A DNA stretch of 64,000 nucleotides, from assembly GCF_002272015.1 (NCBI RefSeq), contig NZ_NPBY01000021.1:148418-212417 (forward strand), written 5' to 3'. This DNA comes from Paenibacillus campinasensis (GTDB lineage: Bacteria; Bacillota; Bacilli; Paenibacillales; Paenibacillaceae). A program made the translations under genes and the position numbers. Shown here piece after piece: positions 26,050 through 35,321 of this stretch (the first letter of the stretch is position 1; every line of letters begins with the position of its first letter). The notes beneath the pieces are model-generated. The model was not told the DNA's origin. It ran no database searches and was given only the letters and a program-made list of their open reading frames with translations.

Positions 26050-26937
26050 ATGGCATCCGTCAATAAGCTTGGACAGCATCAGGCCCGAATGGCCTATCTG
26101 TTCATCACACCAACCATGCTGCTGTTTGCCGTGTTTATGGTCATTCCTGTTGTCATGGCCCTGTATCTCAGCTTCACCAATTATGACGTGCTGAGCAGCC
26201 ATGACTGGGTCGGGCTGGACAATTACCGGCGCCTGGCCGGCGATGCGCTATTGTGGCAGACGTTTCTGAACGTCATGTATTATGCGGTCGTGTTCGTGCC
26301 GCTGAATCTGCTAATATCCTTGCTGCTGGCGATGCTGCTTAACAAACGGAAGGTCGGGGTCAAGCTCTTCCGCACCTTTTACTACTTGCCAACACTGACC
26401 TCGGCCGTCGCTGCGGCGACCGTGTGGATCTGGATGCTGCACCCGGAATACGGCCTGATCAACGGCCTGCTGGCCTATCTCGGCATTACCGGCCCGGCCT
26501 GGGTGTCCCAGACGGAGACGGCGATGCTGTCGATCATCGTGATGACGCTGTGGCAATCGGTCGGCTCCAACATGATCATTTATTTGGCGGGACTGCAGGG
26601 CGTGCCGGAGCATCTGTATGAATCGGCCCGCCTGGACGGGGCGTCACGATTCGCCTGTTTCCGCTACATTACCTGGCCTCAGCTTCGCCCGACGACATTT
26701 CTTGTCAGCGTCATGGCCATTATCGGGGCCTTGCAGCTGTTCGACCAGGCGTTCGTCCTGACCCAGGGCGGTCCGGCCAATGTCACCAAGACGCCGGTGT
26801 ATCTGATTTACCAGCAGGGCTTCAATCAGCTGCAGATGGGCTATGCTTCGGCACAGGCGTTTGTGCTGGCGATGGCGATCCTTGTATTCTCCATCATCAG
26901 CATGAGAATTACCAAAGCGGAGGAGCCGATCGTATGA
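26050..26937 (+). CDS. Sugar ABC transporter permease (MalF type)
   Basis: This 295-aa membrane protein has about six helices, the first at residues 16-38 (LFITPTMLLFAVFMVIPVVMAL), and the EAA loop ESARLDGASRFACFRYITWP where ATPases dock. AAAGGAGAGGGA precedes the ATG. It lies 27 bases after the binding protein and pairs with the next permease. Confidence 0.93.
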   Translation: MASVNKLGQHQARMAYLFITPTMLLFAVFMVIPVVMALYLSFTNYDVLSSHDWVGLDNYRRLAGDALLWQTFLNVMYYAVVFVPLNLLISLLLAMLLNKRKVGVKLFRTFYYLPTLTSAVAAATVWIWMLHPEYGLINGLLAYLGITGPAWVSQTETAMLSIIVMTLWQSVGSNMIIYLAGLQGVPEHLYESARLDGASRFACFRYITWPQLRPTTFLVSVMAIIGALQLFDQAFVLTQGGPANVTKTPVYLIYQQGFNQLQMGYASAQAFVLAMAILVFSIISMRITKAEEPIV

Positions 26938-26962
26938 ACGGTCGGCTGAAGGGAGGTCGACG

Positions 26963-27892
26963 ATGATGACGGCAGACAGTGTTCCGCAAACGAAGAGTAA
27001 CCCCCAGCCCGAGCGGCTGGGCGTGCCTATGAGAAAACGCGGGCTGAACATCATCTTTTACGTGATCTGCAGCGTGATTGCCGTCGTGATGTTTTTGCCC
27101 TTTTACTGGAGCGTGCTGACCTCATTTAAACCGGACAACGAGATGTTCAGCATGCCGATCAAATGGATCACGACCAACATTACGTTTGAGCACTATTACA
27201 ACGCGTTTACGACGGTGCCGTTTGGCCTGTATTTCTGGAACTCCTTTGTGCTGGCCACGGCCGGTGTGCTGCTCAATCTGTTCTTCGGGTCGCTTAGCGG
27301 CTATGCGTTTGCCAAGCTGAACTTCAGGATGAATAAGCCGTTCTTTCGGATTTTGCTCATCTCGATGATGGTTCCGGGCATTGTGACGATGATTCCGAGC
27401 GTGTATGTGCTGCGGCATATCCCGTTTGCCGGCGGTAACGATCTGTTCGGCAGCGGCGGTTACGGTCTGATGAACTCGTTTTGGGGCATCATTCTGCCGG
27501 GCGCCTCGGGAACGTTTGCGGTGTTTTTCATGCGCCAGTTCTTCCTGACATTGCCGAGTGACATGATGGAGACGGCGCGGATTGAAGGTTGCGGGGAATT
27601 CCGGATTTTCTGGCGCATATACTTGCCGCTGACGAAACCGGCGCTGGCCACGCTGGCGATCTTCACCTTTCAGGCAGGCTGGAACAGCTTCCTGTGGCCG
27701 ATGATCGTGCTGAACGATCCGGCCAAAGCGACGATCCAAATGGGGCTGCAGGCTTTTTCATACAATTATCAGACGGATTACGGGCCGATGATGGCGGGCG
27801 CGCTGGTCGCGATTCTGCCGATACTGGTGCTTTTCCTCATGCTGCAGCGATATTTCATTCAAGGCATTGCGTTTAGCGGAATTAAGGGATAG
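26963..27892 (+). CDS. Sugar ABC transporter permease (MalG type)
   Basis: The 309-aa product has a 30-residue polar N-terminus, then about six transmembrane helices (first IIFYVICSVIAVVMFLPFYW), the EAA loop METARIEGCGEFRIFWRIYLP, and the family ending RYFIQGIAFSGIKG. GGGAGG lies 8 bases before the start, which has tandem ATG codons. Coupled with the preceding permease by a 25-base gap. No ATPase gene follows. Confidence 0.93.
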   Translation: MMTADSVPQTKSNPQPERLGVPMRKRGLNIIFYVICSVIAVVMFLPFYWSVLTSFKPDNEMFSMPIKWITTNITFEHYYNAFTTVPFGLYFWNSFVLATAGVLLNLFFGSLSGYAFAKLNFRMNKPFFRILLISMMVPGIVTMIPSVYVLRHIPFAGGNDLFGSGGYGLMNSFWGIILPGASGTFAVFFMRQFFLTLPSDMMETARIEGCGEFRIFWRIYLPLTKPALATLAIFTFQAGWNSFLWPMIVLNDPAKATIQMGLQAFSYNYQTDYGPMMAGALVAILPILVLFLMLQRYFIQGIAFSGIKG

Positions 27893-27909
27893 GAGATAGG
27901 AGAGATAAG

Positions 27910-28974
27910 ATGAACATAACAACAACACAAGTGTGGCAGGAACGGGCCAACCGGGCGCAGCGCGCGCTTGACGAGCTGTTCTGGAATGACGGCATTCGCA
28001 TGTACAATATTCAGACGCCGTGCGAGGACGGATTGTGCAACGATATTTTTCATTACTGGTGGATGGCTCACGCGGTTGACGTGCTGGTTGACGGGCTTTT
28101 GCGAACCGGAGATCAGCGGTATGCACAGCGGCTGCGGGATTTCCATGAGGGTATTCTGGAGCGCAACGGCGGTCGCTGGCCCAATGAGCTGTACGACGAT
28201 ATGGAATGGATGGCGCTGGCCTGGCTGCGGGCTTACGAAGCGACGGGCGAGCCGAAGTACAAAGCGGCTGTGCTGACGTTATGGGAGGACATCAAGACCG
28301 GTTGGAATGAGCAGATGGGCGGCGGCATTGCCTGGCAGAAGTCCCAGCTCGATTACAAAAACACCCCGGCCAATGCGCCCGCTGCGATTCTGGCCGTACG
28401 GCTGTACAAGGCGTTTGGCAGTCCGGATGATCTAGCGTGGGCGCAGCGGATTTACGACTGGCAGCTGGCTCATCTGGTTGATCCGGCAACCGGACTGGTG
28501 TGGGATGGCATGAACCGGACCGGCGATGGCACGATTGATAAAGACTGGAGGTTCACCTACTGTCAGGGGGTATTCATCGGAGCGGCGCTGGAGCTGTATC
28601 AGGTGAGCGGACAGACGTCTTATCTTGAAGCAGCGATGCGAACGTTCGGCGTGGTGCAGGGCGAATTCACTTCGCCTGAAACAGGCCTGCTCCCTGATGA
28701 AGGCGGAGGGGATGCCGGGCTGTTCAAGGGCATTCTGATTCGCTATTTGGCGGAGCTGGCCAAGACGGCCCCGGCTTCTGCGGATGTGGCTGCGTTCATT
28801 CTCGGCCAGGCAGAGTCGGCATGGCAGGCGCAGGGGACGACGGAGGAACTGCCGCTCTTTGGCACCGATTGGGGCCGCAAGCCGGCATCGGGAGAGGCCG
28901 TTCAGCTGAGCGCGCAGCTCAGCGGTGTCATGCTGCTGGAAGCGGCGGCGCTGAATTCTGCGCCACGGGCGTAA
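27910..28974 (+). CDS. Cytoplasmic GH76 alpha-1,6-mannanase-like enzyme 1
   Basis: The 354-aa protein belongs to glycoside hydrolase family 76, whose members cleave alpha-1,6-mannan with an (alpha/alpha)6 barrel. The catalytic Asp pair is Asp96-Asp97 in LYDDMEWMALAW. Other conserved parts are FHYWWMAHAVDVLVDG, LDYKNTPANAPAAILA and GDGTIDKDWRFTYCQGVFIG. There is no signal peptide, so it acts on imported oligosaccharides in the cytoplasm. It sits directly after the importer permease (17-base gap) and before a clear paralogue. Exact product size is not deducible. Confidence 0.9.
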   Translation: MNITTTQVWQERANRAQRALDELFWNDGIRMYNIQTPCEDGLCNDIFHYWWMAHAVDVLVDGLLRTGDQRYAQRLRDFHEGILERNGGRWPNELYDDMEWMALAWLRAYEATGEPKYKAAVLTLWEDIKTGWNEQMGGGIAWQKSQLDYKNTPANAPAAILAVRLYKAFGSPDDLAWAQRIYDWQLAHLVDPATGLVWDGMNRTGDGTIDKDWRFTYCQGVFIGAALELYQVSGQTSYLEAAMRTFGVVQGEFTSPETGLLPDEGGGDAGLFKGILIRYLAELAKTAPASADVAAFILGQAESAWQAQGTTEELPLFGTDWGRKPASGEAVQLSAQLSGVMLLEAAALNSAPRA

Positions 28975-28992
28975 GGGAAGGGAGCGGCTGGA

Positions 28993-30132
28993 ATGGAGGG
29001 AATGCATGGAATGCATGGAATGCAAGGAATGCAAGGAATGCAAGGAATGCAAGGAATGCAAGACGAGCACCTGACATCCTCGCAAGGGGGCGTCTGGGCA
29101 GATCGGGCAGCCAGAATGCATCGGGACCTGTTTGCCTGCTACATGAATGAAGACACAGGAATTCTCGATCAATGGTATCCGCGCACGGAGAATCGGCCGG
29201 ATGACAACTTCTATTACTGGTGGCAAGCCCATGTCCTCGACGTTCTGGTAGACGCCTGGGAGCGCAGTGGCGATCCGGAATTGCCGGCGCAAATCGGGCG
29301 TTTCTGCCGCAGTCTGGAGAAGTATAACGGAGGCACGTTCAAGCATAACTATTATGACGATATGGAATGGACAGCGCTGGCGCTGCTGCGGGCATATGAT
29401 GCATTCGGCGATCCGTGGTACAAGGAGAAAACGCTGGAGCTGTGGCTGGATATTCAGACGGCGTGGAACGAGCATTGCGGCGGCGGGATGGCCTGGAAGA
29501 AGGATCAGCTGGATTACAAGAACACCCCGGCCAACGCGCCGGCCGCCATACTGGCGGCCCGGCTGTTCCGGCGTTTCGGCGATGAAGCGGACCTGGCTTG
29601 GGCCATGCGCATTTACGACTGGAATAAGGCCCATCTCGTCGATCCGTCGACAGGCTTTGTCTGGGATGGCGTCAATCGGCTGGGCGATGGCCGCATCGAT
29701 AAGGACTGGAAGTTTACCTACTGCCAGGGTGTGTTCATCAGCGCTGGAGTCGAGCTGTATCTGTGCACCGGCGAAGCCGGCTACATGGAGGACGCCCGGC
29801 GGACGGCGCAGGCCTGCTTCGAGGTGCTTGCCGACCCGGACAGCGGGCTGCTGCCCGATGAAGGCATCGATGATACCGGACTGTTCAAGGGCATCCTGAT
29901 CCGCTACTTGATGGAGCTCCTTCGTTTCGACCCGGCTGTTCCGCGTGTCCGCAGCATCATTCTGGCCAACGCGGAACGTCTGTGGCAGGCAGGCATGCAG
30001 CCTTCGCCGCTGCTGTGCGGTCCGGGCTGGGATGCGCCACCGCAGCTGCCGGTGCAGCTCAGTGTCCAGCTTAGCGGATTGATGCTGCTTGAGGCAGCTG
30101 CTGCCCTTGAGCGCGTGCGTGATCAACCGTAA
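28993..30132 (+). CDS. Cytoplasmic GH76 alpha-1,6-mannanase-like enzyme 2 with a repeat-encoded N-terminus
   Basis: The 379-aa paralogue of the preceding GH76 has the catalytic pair Asp122-Asp123 in YYDDMEWTALAL and shares DYKNTPANAPAAILA and KDWKFTYCQGVFIS. Its first 23 residues are a Gly-Met-His/Gln tandem repeat coded by seven 9-bp units; each unit has an in-frame ATG, so the true start could be any of them. AAGGGAG precedes ATG 28993. There is no signal peptide. A tandem duplication with later divergence in specificity (for example side-branched or shorter substrates) is likely. Confidence 0.9.
   Translation: MEGMHGMHGMQGMQGMQGMQGMQDEHLTSSQGGVWADRAARMHRDLFACYMNEDTGILDQWYPRTENRPDDNFYYWWQAHVLDVLVDAWERSGDPELPAQIGRFCRSLEKYNGGTFKHNYYDDMEWTALALLRAYDAFGDPWYKEKTLELWLDIQTAWNEHCGGGMAWKKDQLDYKNTPANAPAAILAARLFRRFGDEADLAWAMRIYDWNKAHLVDPSTGFVWDGVNRLGDGRIDKDWKFTYCQGVFISAGVELYLCTGEAGYMEDARRTAQACFEVLADPDSGLLPDEGIDDTGLFKGILIRYLMELLRFDPAVPRVRSIILANAERLWQAGMQPSPLLCGPGWDAPPQLPVQLSVQLSGLMLLEAAAALERVRDQP
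28999..29061 (+). repeat. Seven tandem 9-bp repeats at the start of the second GH76 gene
   Basis: Units 1-2 are GGAATGCAT and units 3-7 are GGAATGCAA, all in frame (Gly-Met-His/Gln). From unit 3 on, AAGGA sits 9 bases before the ATG of the next unit, like reiterated ribosome sites. Slippage would change length by three residues at a time without a frameshift. Confidence 0.95.
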
Positions 30133-30147
30133 GAGGGAGGTTTCGGG

Positions 30148-30858
30148 ATGATGAATGTACTGGTCGTTGATGATGAAGCAACGGAACGGGAAGGGATCAA
30201 AAACCTGATCCATCAATACAAGTTCCCCTGTCATGTCCTCGAAGCGGACAACGGCTCCGCAGCCGGAGAAATCCTTAAATCTTATGCCGTGGATCTGCTG
30301 ATTACGGATGTGAGGATGCCGATGATGAACGGCCTGGAGCTGAGCAAGCTGGCCCGACAAACGCAGGAAAACCTGCAGATTGTCATCTGCAGCGGGTACG
30401 GCGAGTTTGAATATGCCCGCAGCGCGATCAAGCTCGGGGTCGTCAATTACCTGCTCAAGCCGCTGGACATCGACGAATTTCTGGAGGTCATGGAGCAAGT
30501 GACCCAGGAGAAGCCGCATACCGATCCCGACCACGAGACGGAGGAATCGAAGGTGATCCGGCAGGTCAAGCAGTTCATCAAGGACCATTATCAACGGGAC
30601 ATCTCGTTGTCCGAGGCGGCGAATGAGGTTTATCTGTCTCCCGGCTACTTGAGTCTGTTGTTCAAAAAGGAGACCGGCGTTAACTTCTCCAAATACCTTA
30701 CGGATTACCGCCTGCGCAAAGCCGATTATCTTCTGCTCCATTCCAACATGAAAATCAACGATATTGCGGCCTTTGTCGGCATCGACAATCCGTCGTATTT
30801 CTGCAAGCTGTTCCGCAACAAGTACGGCGTCAGCCCGCTGCAATACCGGGAAAGATAA
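30148..30858 (+). CDS. Response regulator, CheY receiver plus AraC HTH (short YesN type)
   Basis: The 236-aa product has a receiver domain (residues 1-120) with acidic pocket Asp8-Asp9, phosphoacceptor Asp54 in LITDVRMPMM and Lys near 106 (LLKPLDID), then an AraC double HTH (about 135-234). Full-length YesN proteins have a middle domain of some 200-300 residues that is absent here. It is 13 bases before its partner kinase and probably activates one of the nearby operons, perhaps the second importer whose promoter has a poor -35 box. Confidence 0.93.
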   Translation: MMNVLVVDDEATEREGIKNLIHQYKFPCHVLEADNGSAAGEILKSYAVDLLITDVRMPMMNGLELSKLARQTQENLQIVICSGYGEFEYARSAIKLGVVNYLLKPLDIDEFLEVMEQVTQEKPHTDPDHETEESKVIRQVKQFIKDHYQRDISLSEAANEVYLSPGYLSLLFKKETGVNFSKYLTDYRLRKADYLLLHSNMKINDIAAFVGIDNPSYFCKLFRNKYGVSPLQYRER

Positions 30859-30870
30859 AGCGGTCAAACG

Positions 30871-32508
30871 ATGATGATACGCCTGATCAAGAGCATGTTC
30901 AATGATTTGAAATTTCGCGGCAAGCTGCTGCTCTCCCACCTGATTATTGCGCTGATTCCCATTTTGCTGCTGGGCACGCTGTCTTTTTACCAGTCATACC
31001 ATGCCCAGATGAAAGAATTGGAGAATGAAGCCCGGTCCAGCCTGGACCAGGTCGCGAGCATCCTCGACTATAAAATCAACCGCTATAACATGCTGTGCGA
31101 GTTCCTCGTGCTGAACCGGGAGTTCTCTGCCGTGTTCCTCAAGGACTATGACAGCAACTATTTCCGGATGTACCTTGACCTGCGGGATGTCGTAGACCCG
31201 CTGATTGCGCAGACGAAATTGATGGATGAAGATATTGAAGATATTACGTTCTATGTGTCCGGGGATTTGCTCGGGATTCGCGGGAACATTCTGCCGCTCG
31301 CGGAATTGAAGCAGCAGCCTTGGTATGACGGGGAGAAGGGGAGACGCTGGATCGTCCATGACGGGCGCGTCTATTTGCTGCAGCAGCTGATCAGCAACAG
31401 GAGAGAAAGCAATTATATGGTGATTGCGATCCATCACGACAGCCTGTTTGCCGATTTGAGCCGGCTGTCCGAGCATATCTCGGTCAGCATCATCAGCGGG
31501 GACCGTGGGCCGGTGTATGTCAGTGCGCTGCCGATGGATACGCGGGAAACGACCGTTCTCCGCAAGCCGCTGCACAACGTCGACTGGACGGTGGAGTACA
31601 CGATCTCGCATGCCAATGCCTATCTGAATGCGCTGACGATTTTTAAAATCACCTTTTTTGTCATTATGCTCAGTCTGCTGATTACGTTCTGTCTGATCTA
31701 TATTTTCTCCAGCAACTTCACCCGCCGCATCGTCCGGCTGAAGAACAAGGTCGACAAAGTCGAGCAGAACAATCTCGATGTCGTCATCTACAGCTCCTCC
31801 AGAGATGAGATCGGTGAACTGACCAACGGCATTGCCAAAATGCTCGGCCGGATCAACTGTCTGATCAAGCGGGTCTATGAGGCGGAAATCGCCAAGCGGG
31901 AGAGTGAGTACAACCAGCTGATTGCGCAGATCAATCCGCATTTCCTGTACAATACGCTATCGTTCATGAACTGGCGGGCGGTGAAGAAACAGGATATCGA
32001 AACAAGCTACATCGTTTCGGCGTTGGCGAAGTTCTACCGCACCACGCTGAACAAAGGCAAGACCAGGGTGAGGGTCAGGGACGAGCTGGATAATATCAAG
32101 GCCTACATCGATCTGCAATTGATTATGCATGACGGCGGTTTCGAGGCTGAGTACGACGTTGATGAGGAGCTGCTCGGTCAGGAGATCATTCATTTCATTC
32201 TGCAGCCTATCGTAGAAAATGCGATCAAGCACGGGTTTGCGGATATGGCGGATGAGGATCGGCTGCTGCTGATCTCTGTCTATCGCACGGGTCAGGAGCT
32301 GAAGCTGAGCGTGCATGACAACGGTGTCGGCATGCCTCCGGAGAAGGCGGCACGATTGCTGCTTGCAGAGGGCGGCAGCAGCGGCTGCGGCGTCAAAAAT
32401 GTCAACGACCGCATCAAGCTGTACTACGGCCAGGAATACGGGCTCACCGTGGAGAGCAAGGTTCAGCTTGGCACGACGGTCACGATCACGCTACCTTACG
32501 GACAGTAG
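30871..32508 (+). CDS. YesM-family sensor histidine kinase
   Basis: The 545-aa kinase has transmembrane helices near residues 22-42 and 264-286 flanking an extracellular sensing domain, a HAMP segment (IVRLKNKVDKVEQNNLDVV), the His_kinase domain with phosphoacceptor His357 in AQINPHFLYNTL and an ATPase domain with N-box QPIVENAIKHG and DNGVGMPPE. It senses an extracellular signal, likely an oligosaccharide or the loaded importer 2 binding protein, and phosphorylates the adjacent regulator. The ribosome site is weak. Confidence 0.93.
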   Translation: MMIRLIKSMFNDLKFRGKLLLSHLIIALIPILLLGTLSFYQSYHAQMKELENEARSSLDQVASILDYKINRYNMLCEFLVLNREFSAVFLKDYDSNYFRMYLDLRDVVDPLIAQTKLMDEDIEDITFYVSGDLLGIRGNILPLAELKQQPWYDGEKGRRWIVHDGRVYLLQQLISNRRESNYMVIAIHHDSLFADLSRLSEHISVSIISGDRGPVYVSALPMDTRETTVLRKPLHNVDWTVEYTISHANAYLNALTIFKITFFVIMLSLLITFCLIYIFSSNFTRRIVRLKNKVDKVEQNNLDVVIYSSSRDEIGELTNGIAKMLGRINCLIKRVYEAEIAKRESEYNQLIAQINPHFLYNTLSFMNWRAVKKQDIETSYIVSALAKFYRTTLNKGKTRVRVRDELDNIKAYIDLQLIMHDGGFEAEYDVDEELLGQEIIHFILQPIVENAIKHGFADMADEDRLLLISVYRTGQELKLSVHDNGVGMPPEKAARLLLAEGGSSGCGVKNVNDRIKLYYGQEYGLTVESKVQLGTTVTITLPYGQ

Positions 32509-32692
32509 GGTGGCTGTCGGTTGATTATGCCTTCCATCGCTCTATCTCCTGGTTGAAGCTTCACGATCCGCAGCGGGCAGTCATGTCCCGATGAAGCTAT
32601 GCAAATCTTGCTATAAATCCGAAAAACGTTGCATAGTCGCCCCTTTTGAAAACGGATACAATCGAGCTATCACACGAAAAGGGGTTAGAGAT

Positions 32693-34330
32693 ATGAAGAA
32701 AACCTGGAAAATCGCGCTGATCTTCACCGTTTGCATCAGCATGCTGCTGGCCGGCTGCAGCGGAGGGGACAGCGGCAGCGGCGAGGAAGCGGTACAGGAG
32801 AATAACGCGCCGAACTTTGAACCTTACGGCAAGTATGAGACGCCTGTTGAGTTTACGATCGGCCGCAATACGAACCATGTCAACAACCTGCCGGAAGGGG
32901 ACACGATTGAGAACAACCTGGCCACGCGCTATGTAGAGAGCCGGGTGAGTGTTAGAGCGAAGGTAGCCTGGGAGACTGATGATATGAAGCAGAAGCTGTC
33001 GCTGTCGATGACAACCGGCGATCTGCCGGATGTCATGCTGGTGGACCGCGAAATCTTCAACCAGCTGGTGGACAACGATTTGATTGCCGATTTGACCGAG
33101 GTCTATGAGAAGACGGCATCGGAAGGCATTAAAGAGATCTACGGCTCCTATGGCGATTTCTTGCTGGAGCAGGTCAAGGTTGACGGCAAAATTATGGGTC
33201 TGCCGATGACCAACATCGGCAACCAGCACCAACTGCTGTGGGTCAGAAAGGACTGGGTTGATAAGGTCGGAGCCGAGCTGCCGAAGACGCTGGATGATGT
33301 CTGGAACCTGGCCCGTACCTTCATGGAGAAGGACGCTTCCGGCACCGGCAAAACCGGCGGCTTCATCATGGACCAGAATGCGATGAACTTCTCGCCGGTG
33401 TTCGCCGTCTATAATGCTTTCCCGGGACAATGGATCAAGGGCGCCGACGGACAGACCGTGTACGGATCGGTGCAGCCGGAGATGAAAGCTGCTTTGGCGG
33501 ACCTAAGTGAGCGTTACAAGGAAGGGTTGATCGACAAACAATTTGCGGTCCGCTCGAATGAAGAGAAGGAAGCACTGGTCATCAACGGCCAGGTTGGCAT
33601 GCTCTTTAATCCATGGTGGATCGGCTATACCAACTACAAGGAATCGATCAAGCAGACACCGGAGGCGGAATGGGTTGCTGTATCCGCACCTGTCGATGAT
33701 GCCGGGAAATTCAAGACGATCCGTCAAGATCCGATTGGCGGAGGGATCGTGGTGGTGAAGAAGGATTACCCGCACCCGGAAGCGATTATGAAATCGATCA
33801 ATCTGACGACGGACTTCCTGTACTCGCTCACCGAGGACGCTGTCCAGTACAAGAAGGATCATCCGGATGAGCTGCTGACAGACAACAGCCGCTGGAACAA
33901 CGATCCGACGCAAATTCCGATGCAGGTGGACTATGATGACGTGCTGAAGCGTTACTATGAAGACATTATGCAAGCGGAGGAATCCGGCGATGATTCGTCG
34001 ATTCAGGAAGACCGGATTGTCTCGTTGCGCGCTTACCAGGAGTTTAAGGAGAAGGGCAACGACGTGGATGCCAACACGTATGGGGAATACCTTTCCCGGA
34101 TCGAAGGACAGCGGGAAGCCAACAACCCGAACCTCGAAGTCATACCGGGCGCTTTCTACGGCACGACCGAAACGATGAAGCTGAAGTGGGCCAATCTGAG
34201 AAAGATGGAAGAGGAAACGATCCTCAAAATCATTATGGGCGAAACCGGGCTGGACGAATTCGACAAGTTCGTTGACACCTGGCACCGCACTGGCGGGGAC
34301 GAAATTATGGCTGAAATCAATGGTCGATAA
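32693..34330 (+). CDS. LplA/YtcQ-type extracellular solute-binding lipoprotein (importer 2)
   Basis: The 545-aa lipoprotein has a signal ending in lipobox LAGC (Cys near residue 20) and an acidic Ser/Gly linker. The large size and the sequence EFTIGRNTNHVNNLPEGDTIENN are typical of binding proteins that serve LplB/YtcP permeases, usually importing oligosaccharides. AAAAGGGG precedes ATG 32693; upstream in-frame starts lack a site. The gap 32509-32692 holds a TACAAT -10-like box (32657-32662) without a good -35, consistent with activation by a YesN-type regulator. Confidence 0.92.
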   Translation: MKKTWKIALIFTVCISMLLAGCSGGDSGSGEEAVQENNAPNFEPYGKYETPVEFTIGRNTNHVNNLPEGDTIENNLATRYVESRVSVRAKVAWETDDMKQKLSLSMTTGDLPDVMLVDREIFNQLVDNDLIADLTEVYEKTASEGIKEIYGSYGDFLLEQVKVDGKIMGLPMTNIGNQHQLLWVRKDWVDKVGAELPKTLDDVWNLARTFMEKDASGTGKTGGFIMDQNAMNFSPVFAVYNAFPGQWIKGADGQTVYGSVQPEMKAALADLSERYKEGLIDKQFAVRSNEEKEALVINGQVGMLFNPWWIGYTNYKESIKQTPEAEWVAVSAPVDDAGKFKTIRQDPIGGGIVVVKKDYPHPEAIMKSINLTTDFLYSLTEDAVQYKKDHPDELLTDNSRWNNDPTQIPMQVDYDDVLKRYYEDIMQAEESGDDSSIQEDRIVSLRAYQEFKEKGNDVDANTYGEYLSRIEGQREANNPNLEVIPGAFYGTTETMKLKWANLRKMEEETILKIIMGETGLDEFDKFVDTWHRTGGDEIMAEINGR

Positions 34331-34355
34331 CTTGGAACCCGGGATGTGATATAAG

Positions 34356-35306
34356 ATGGCTCAAACTGAAGCAAGTGTAGAGCGCGGCACGAAGGTGCCG
34401 GCGAACAGCCGTAAAATGCGAAAGCGCCTGGATGGGCTCACGTATCACCTGATGCTGCTGCCCGGCATGATTGCACTGTTTATCTTCTCGATCATACCGA
34501 TGTTTGGCGCCGTGATGGCATTTCAAAGATTCATTCCGGCCAAGGGGATCTTCGGCTCCCCTTGGGTCGGATGGTCCAATTTCACTTACATGTTCCAGCT
34601 GCCGGACAGCAAACAGATCTTCATCAACACGATTGTGATCGCCGTAGGCAAAATCGTGCTGGGTCTCATCGTGCCGATCGTATTTGCGCTGCTGCTCCAT
34701 GAAGTGCGGCTGAAGCTGTTTAAGAGCACCGTGCAGACGATCGTTTATTTGCCTCACTTTATGTCCTGGGTTGTGCTCGGGACGATGCTAACGATGATCT
34801 TTTCCTACGATGGCATGGTCAATAATTTGCTGGAGTTTCTGGGGCTGGAGCGCATTATGTTTCTGGCAAGCAACACCTGGTTCCGCCCGCTCCTGATCTT
34901 TACGGATACATGGAAGGAATTCGGATACGGAACGATCATTTATTTGGCGGCGCTGACAAGCATCAATCCGTCGCTGTACGAATCAGCGGCGCTTGACGGA
35001 GCGAACCGCTGGAAGCAGATGCTGCACATCACCCTGCCGGGGATTTTCCCAACCATCGTGCTGCTGGGCACGCTCAGCCTGGGGAATGTGCTGAATGCGG
35101 GTTTTGACCAAGTGTTCAACCTGTACAACCCGCTTGTATACGAGACTGGCGATATCATTGATACGTTTGTGTACCGGATGGGACTGATCAACATGCAGTA
35201 TTCGTTCGCGACGGCGATTGGACTCATGAAGTCCGTGATCAGTTTTGTGCTGATTATTATTTCTTACAGGCTGGCGGCCAAATATGCCGGGTACAGGATC
35301 TTTTAG
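34356..35306 (+). CDS. ABC transporter permease, LplB family
   Basis: The 316-aa product has a polar 30-residue N-terminus and about six helices (first LMLLPGMIALFIFSIIPMFG), the FQRFIPAKGIFGSPWVGW loop typical of the LplB group, and the EAA loop ESAALDGANRWKQMLHITLP. It forms importer 2 with the next permease. The start follows GGGATGTGAT, an imperfect ribosome site. Confidence 0.93.
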   Translation: MAQTEASVERGTKVPANSRKMRKRLDGLTYHLMLLPGMIALFIFSIIPMFGAVMAFQRFIPAKGIFGSPWVGWSNFTYMFQLPDSKQIFINTIVIAVGKIVLGLIVPIVFALLLHEVRLKLFKSTVQTIVYLPHFMSWVVLGTMLTMIFSYDGMVNNLLEFLGLERIMFLASNTWFRPLLIFTDTWKEFGYGTIIYLAALTSINPSLYESAALDGANRWKQMLHITLPGIFPTIVLLGTLSLGNVLNAGFDQVFNLYNPLVYETGDIIDTFVYRMGLINMQYSFATAIGLMKSVISFVLIIISYRLAAKYAGYRIF

Positions 35307-35321
35307 GGGGGCGGTGTCATT

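Noticed and set aside
28432..30939. Very long open frame (835 codons) on the minus strand
   Set aside because: It lies opposite two clear GH76 genes and a response regulator with full motifs; it arises from the strong codon bias of those genes and has no motif of its own.
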